The position numbers were made by a program, and so were the translations under genes. This document shows positions 62,203 through 64,000 of a stretch of DNA of 64,000 nt, in pieces (within the stretch, counting starts at the first letter, position 1; every line of letters starts with the position of its first letter). The DNA comes from Lacrimispora sphenoides (lineage in GTDB: Bacteria; Bacillota; Clostridia; Lachnospirales; Lachnospiraceae). Under the pieces are notes generated by a model. It worked only from the letters and a program-made list of their open reading frames with translations. It did no database searches and was not told where the DNA came from. The stretch lies in the NCBI RefSeq assembly GCF_900105215.1, contig NZ_FOIP01000002.1, positions 186,001 through 250,000 of the forward strand. Direction: 5' to 3'.

Positions 62203-63009
62203 ATGACAGGAGCAGAAGGAGCCATGCCGGTATTAAAAGCACAGAACCTGGGAATCCAGTTCGGCGGATTAAAAGCGGTGGACAGTTTCAATATGGAGAT
62301 CGGAGAATCAGAGCTGGTAGGGCTGATTGGTCCAAACGGTGCTGGAAAAACCACAGTGTTTAATCTGATCACCGGTGTTTATAAACCGACGGAAGGATCC
62401 TTTTACTTAAATGGCCAGTCCATGAATGGGAAAAAGACTCATCAGATTGTTGAAGCAGGAATTGCAAGAACATTCCAGAATATCCGATTATTTAAGAAAA
62501 TGACCGTAATCGATAATGTAAAGGCAGCCATGAGTGCCAAGCTTTCCTACAATCTGTTCCATGCCGTTTTTCGTACACCGGCTTACTGGAAGCAGGAAAA
62601 AGAACTGACAAAAAGAGCCGGGGAGCTGCTTAAAATCGTGCATCTAAGTGGAAAAGAAGATTATGAAGCAGGTAATCTTCCTTACGGAGAACAGAGGCGT
62701 CTGGAGATAGCAAGAGCCCTGGCTACGGATATGAAACTCCTTCTTCTTGATGAGCCTGCGGCAGGGATGAACCCGACAGAAACGGAAGAACTCCTGGAGA
62801 TAATCAACTATATTCGTGATGAATTTAAGATTTCCGTGCTTCTTATCGAGCATGACATGAGCCTGGTCATGAAAATCTGCGAACGGATTTCTGTCCTTGA
62901 TTTCGGTACTACCATTGCATCCGGGACCCCGGAGGAGATTGCCAATCATCCAAAGGTCATTGAAGCCTATCTGGGAAAAGACGATGAGGAGGTAGAGAAA
63001 GATGCTTAA
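62203..63009 (+). CDS. livG: Branched-chain amino acid-type ABC ATPase LivG
   Basis: Read from the ATG at 62203 (AAGGAGG upstream; the longer frame overlaps livM) the protein has 268 residues. Walker A is GPNGAGKTT, the signature YGEQRRLEIARALA precedes Walker B LLLLDEPAAGMNP, and the H-loop is LLIEHDMSLVM. It energises the importer as a pair with LivF; the genes overlap by 8 bases. Confidence 0.95.
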   Translation: MTGAEGAMPVLKAQNLGIQFGGLKAVDSFNMEIGESELVGLIGPNGAGKTTVFNLITGVYKPTEGSFYLNGQSMNGKKTHQIVEAGIARTFQNIRLFKKMTVIDNVKAAMSAKLSYNLFHAVFRTPAYWKQEKELTKRAGELLKIVHLSGKEDYEAGNLPYGEQRRLEIARALATDMKLLLLDEPAAGMNPTETEELLEIINYIRDEFKISVLLIEHDMSLVMKICERISVLDFGTTIASGTPEEIANHPKVIEAYLGKDDEEVEKDA

Positions 63010-63700
63010 AGTAAAGGATCTGGCAGTATCTTACGGAGCCATTGAAGCCATTCATGGGGCATCCCTGGAAGTTCATGATGGAGAAATCGTTTCCCTTATC
63101 GGAGCCAATGGAGCTGGAAAAACCACTATTTTAAGAACTATTTCAGGATTAAAAAAAGCTGATAAGGGAGAGATACTCTTTGACGGAGTCAATTTATTAA
63201 AAACAGAACCCAGCAAGATCTTCGATTTAAAACTGGCACATGTACCCGAAGGCCGTCATATTTTCCCCCAGATGACCGTAGAGGAGAATCTGGAAATGGG
63301 GGCATTTACCGATGGAAAAGACATGGCGGCCAATATGGCAGATGTATTTGATCGTTTTTCCCGTTTAAAAGAACGGAAAAAACAGTTGGCAGGAACCTTA
63401 TCCGGCGGTGAACAGCAGATGCTTGCCGTAGGCCGGGCTCTTATGGCAAAACCCAAGATGATCCTGATGGATGAACCGTCCATGGGACTTTCTCCATTGC
63501 TGGTAAAGGAAATCTTTTCTATCATCAGAGAAGTGAACAAAAAAGGAATCACCATTCTGCTTGTGGAACAGAATGCAAAAATGGCTCTATCTATATCAAA
63601 CAGAGCCTATGTTATGGAGACTGGGAAGATTACCATGGAAGGTGATGCCGGAGAACTGCTAAAGGATGACAGGGTAAAGAAGGCATATCTTGGACAATAG
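63002..63700 (+). CDS. livF: Branched-chain amino acid-type ABC ATPase LivF
   Basis: The 232-residue ATPase has Walker A GANGAGKTT, signature LSGGEQQMLAVGRALM, Walker B ILMDEPSMGLSP and VEQNAKMALSIS. It is the second ATPase of the LivFG heterodimer. Confidence 0.95.
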   Translation: MLKVKDLAVSYGAIEAIHGASLEVHDGEIVSLIGANGAGKTTILRTISGLKKADKGEILFDGVNLLKTEPSKIFDLKLAHVPEGRHIFPQMTVEENLEMGAFTDGKDMAANMADVFDRFSRLKERKKQLAGTLSGGEQQMLAVGRALMAKPKMILMDEPSMGLSPLLVKEIFSIIREVNKKGITILLVEQNAKMALSISNRAYVMETGKITMEGDAGELLKDDRVKKAYLGQ

Positions 63701-63712
63701 GAGGATACGATT

Positions 63713-64000
63713 ATGGATGAGAAGAAGTATTTTGCCATTGCCATCACTCGTACCTGCGGAAGCGGAGGCGGAAGCTTCATCGGTAAAAAACTGGCGGCTG
63801 ATTACGGGATCGATGTGTATGACAGAAAGCTTTTGCGTCTGGCATCAGAAGACAGCGGAATCAATGAGGTGATATTTGCAAATGCAGATGAAAATACGAA
63901 AAAAACTTTTTTATACCGTGCCTCAAGAAGAGTCTACAGTGGCGAAGTCATTCCAAAGGAAAGCGGCAATTTTTTATCGGATCAGAACCTTTTTAATTAT
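63713..64000 (+). CDS. Cytidylate-kinase-like protein, 5' part, cut by window end
   Basis: From the ATG at 63713 (GGAGG at 63700-63704) 96 codons are visible to the end. The start FAIAITRTCGSGGGSFIGKKLAADYGIDVYDRKLLRLASEDSGI contains the glycine-rich P-loop of the cytidylate-kinase-like family (PF13189), with the YDR/K-ELL step typical of it. These proteins often follow transporter genes in Lachnospiraceae; their true substrate is unknown. The 12-base gap to livF suggests co-transcription. Confidence 0.85.
   Translation, partial: MDEKKYFAIAITRTCGSGGGSFIGKKLAADYGIDVYDRKLLRLASEDSGINEVIFANADENTKKTFLYRASRRVYSGEVIPKESGNFLSDQNLFNY

Noticed and set aside
61553..62242. 229-codon minus-strand frame inside livM
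   Set aside because: It lies entirely opposite livM and the livG start; no independent signals.

Overview
The window looks like a chromosomal segment of a spore-forming, gut-type Clostridium of the Lachnospiraceae (a Hungatella, Lacrimispora or Enterocloster relative; this is inference). The reasons are moderate G+C, strong AGGAGG ribosome sites, many PTS and sugar ABC systems with YesM/YesN-type regulators, a VanR/VanS/VanY cassette, glycyl-radical enzymes and a BclA-like collagen protein. There are no rRNA or tRNA genes and no CRISPR array.

Layout. 1-375 is the end of a GH2 beta-mannosidase. 707-3475 is vanR-vanS-vanY without ligase genes. 3472-30805 is a 27-kb locus for sulfated glycosaminoglycan-like oligosaccharides. 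It holds a YesM/YesN two-component system, two solute-binding-protein/permease ABC importers, an AraC-type membrane regulator, three Cys-type sulfatases, two heparinase II/III-family lyases, a GH88 unsaturated glucuronyl hydrolase, a PHP-fold protein and an unrecognised 821-residue protein. None of the degradative enzymes has a signal peptide. The layout therefore implies lipoprotein capture, ABC import and then cytoplasmic desulfation and depolymerisation. The six-gene minus-strand operon and the second ABC operon diverge from 23.1-23.5 kb, which carries a clear sigma-A promoter and an activator-like inverted repeat.

31.5-34.1 kb holds a TetR/zinc-ribbon/CMD operon, a DUF3298 protein and a PEBP protein. 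34.2-38.9 kb is a beta-glucoside system (BglG antiterminator, EIIBCA, GH1) with two RAT-like elements and a striking multi-stem RNA between antiterminator and transporter. 39.0-40.5 kb is a divergent PPOX/WYL pair. 40.6-46.1 kb is a MurNAc-type operon in which a mannose-family PTS, an RpiR regulator, MurQ and a serine hydrolase are linked, preceded by two RpiR-like operators exactly 40 bp apart. 46.2-46.5 kb holds a compact, previously unmarked type I toxin-antitoxin module.

46.8-51.2 kb carries single housekeeping-like genes and a lipoprotein/ECF sigma/anti-sigma set. 51.6-56.3 kb is a phosphatase, glycyl-radical enzyme, activase and F6P-aldolase operon, matching the E. coli ybiW-ybiY-fsaA order. 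A decayed group II intron 3' end follows, then the collagen-like gene, an orphan VbhA-like antitoxin and a structured leader with terminator in front of a full livJHMGF operon. The window ends inside a cytidylate-kinase-like gene.
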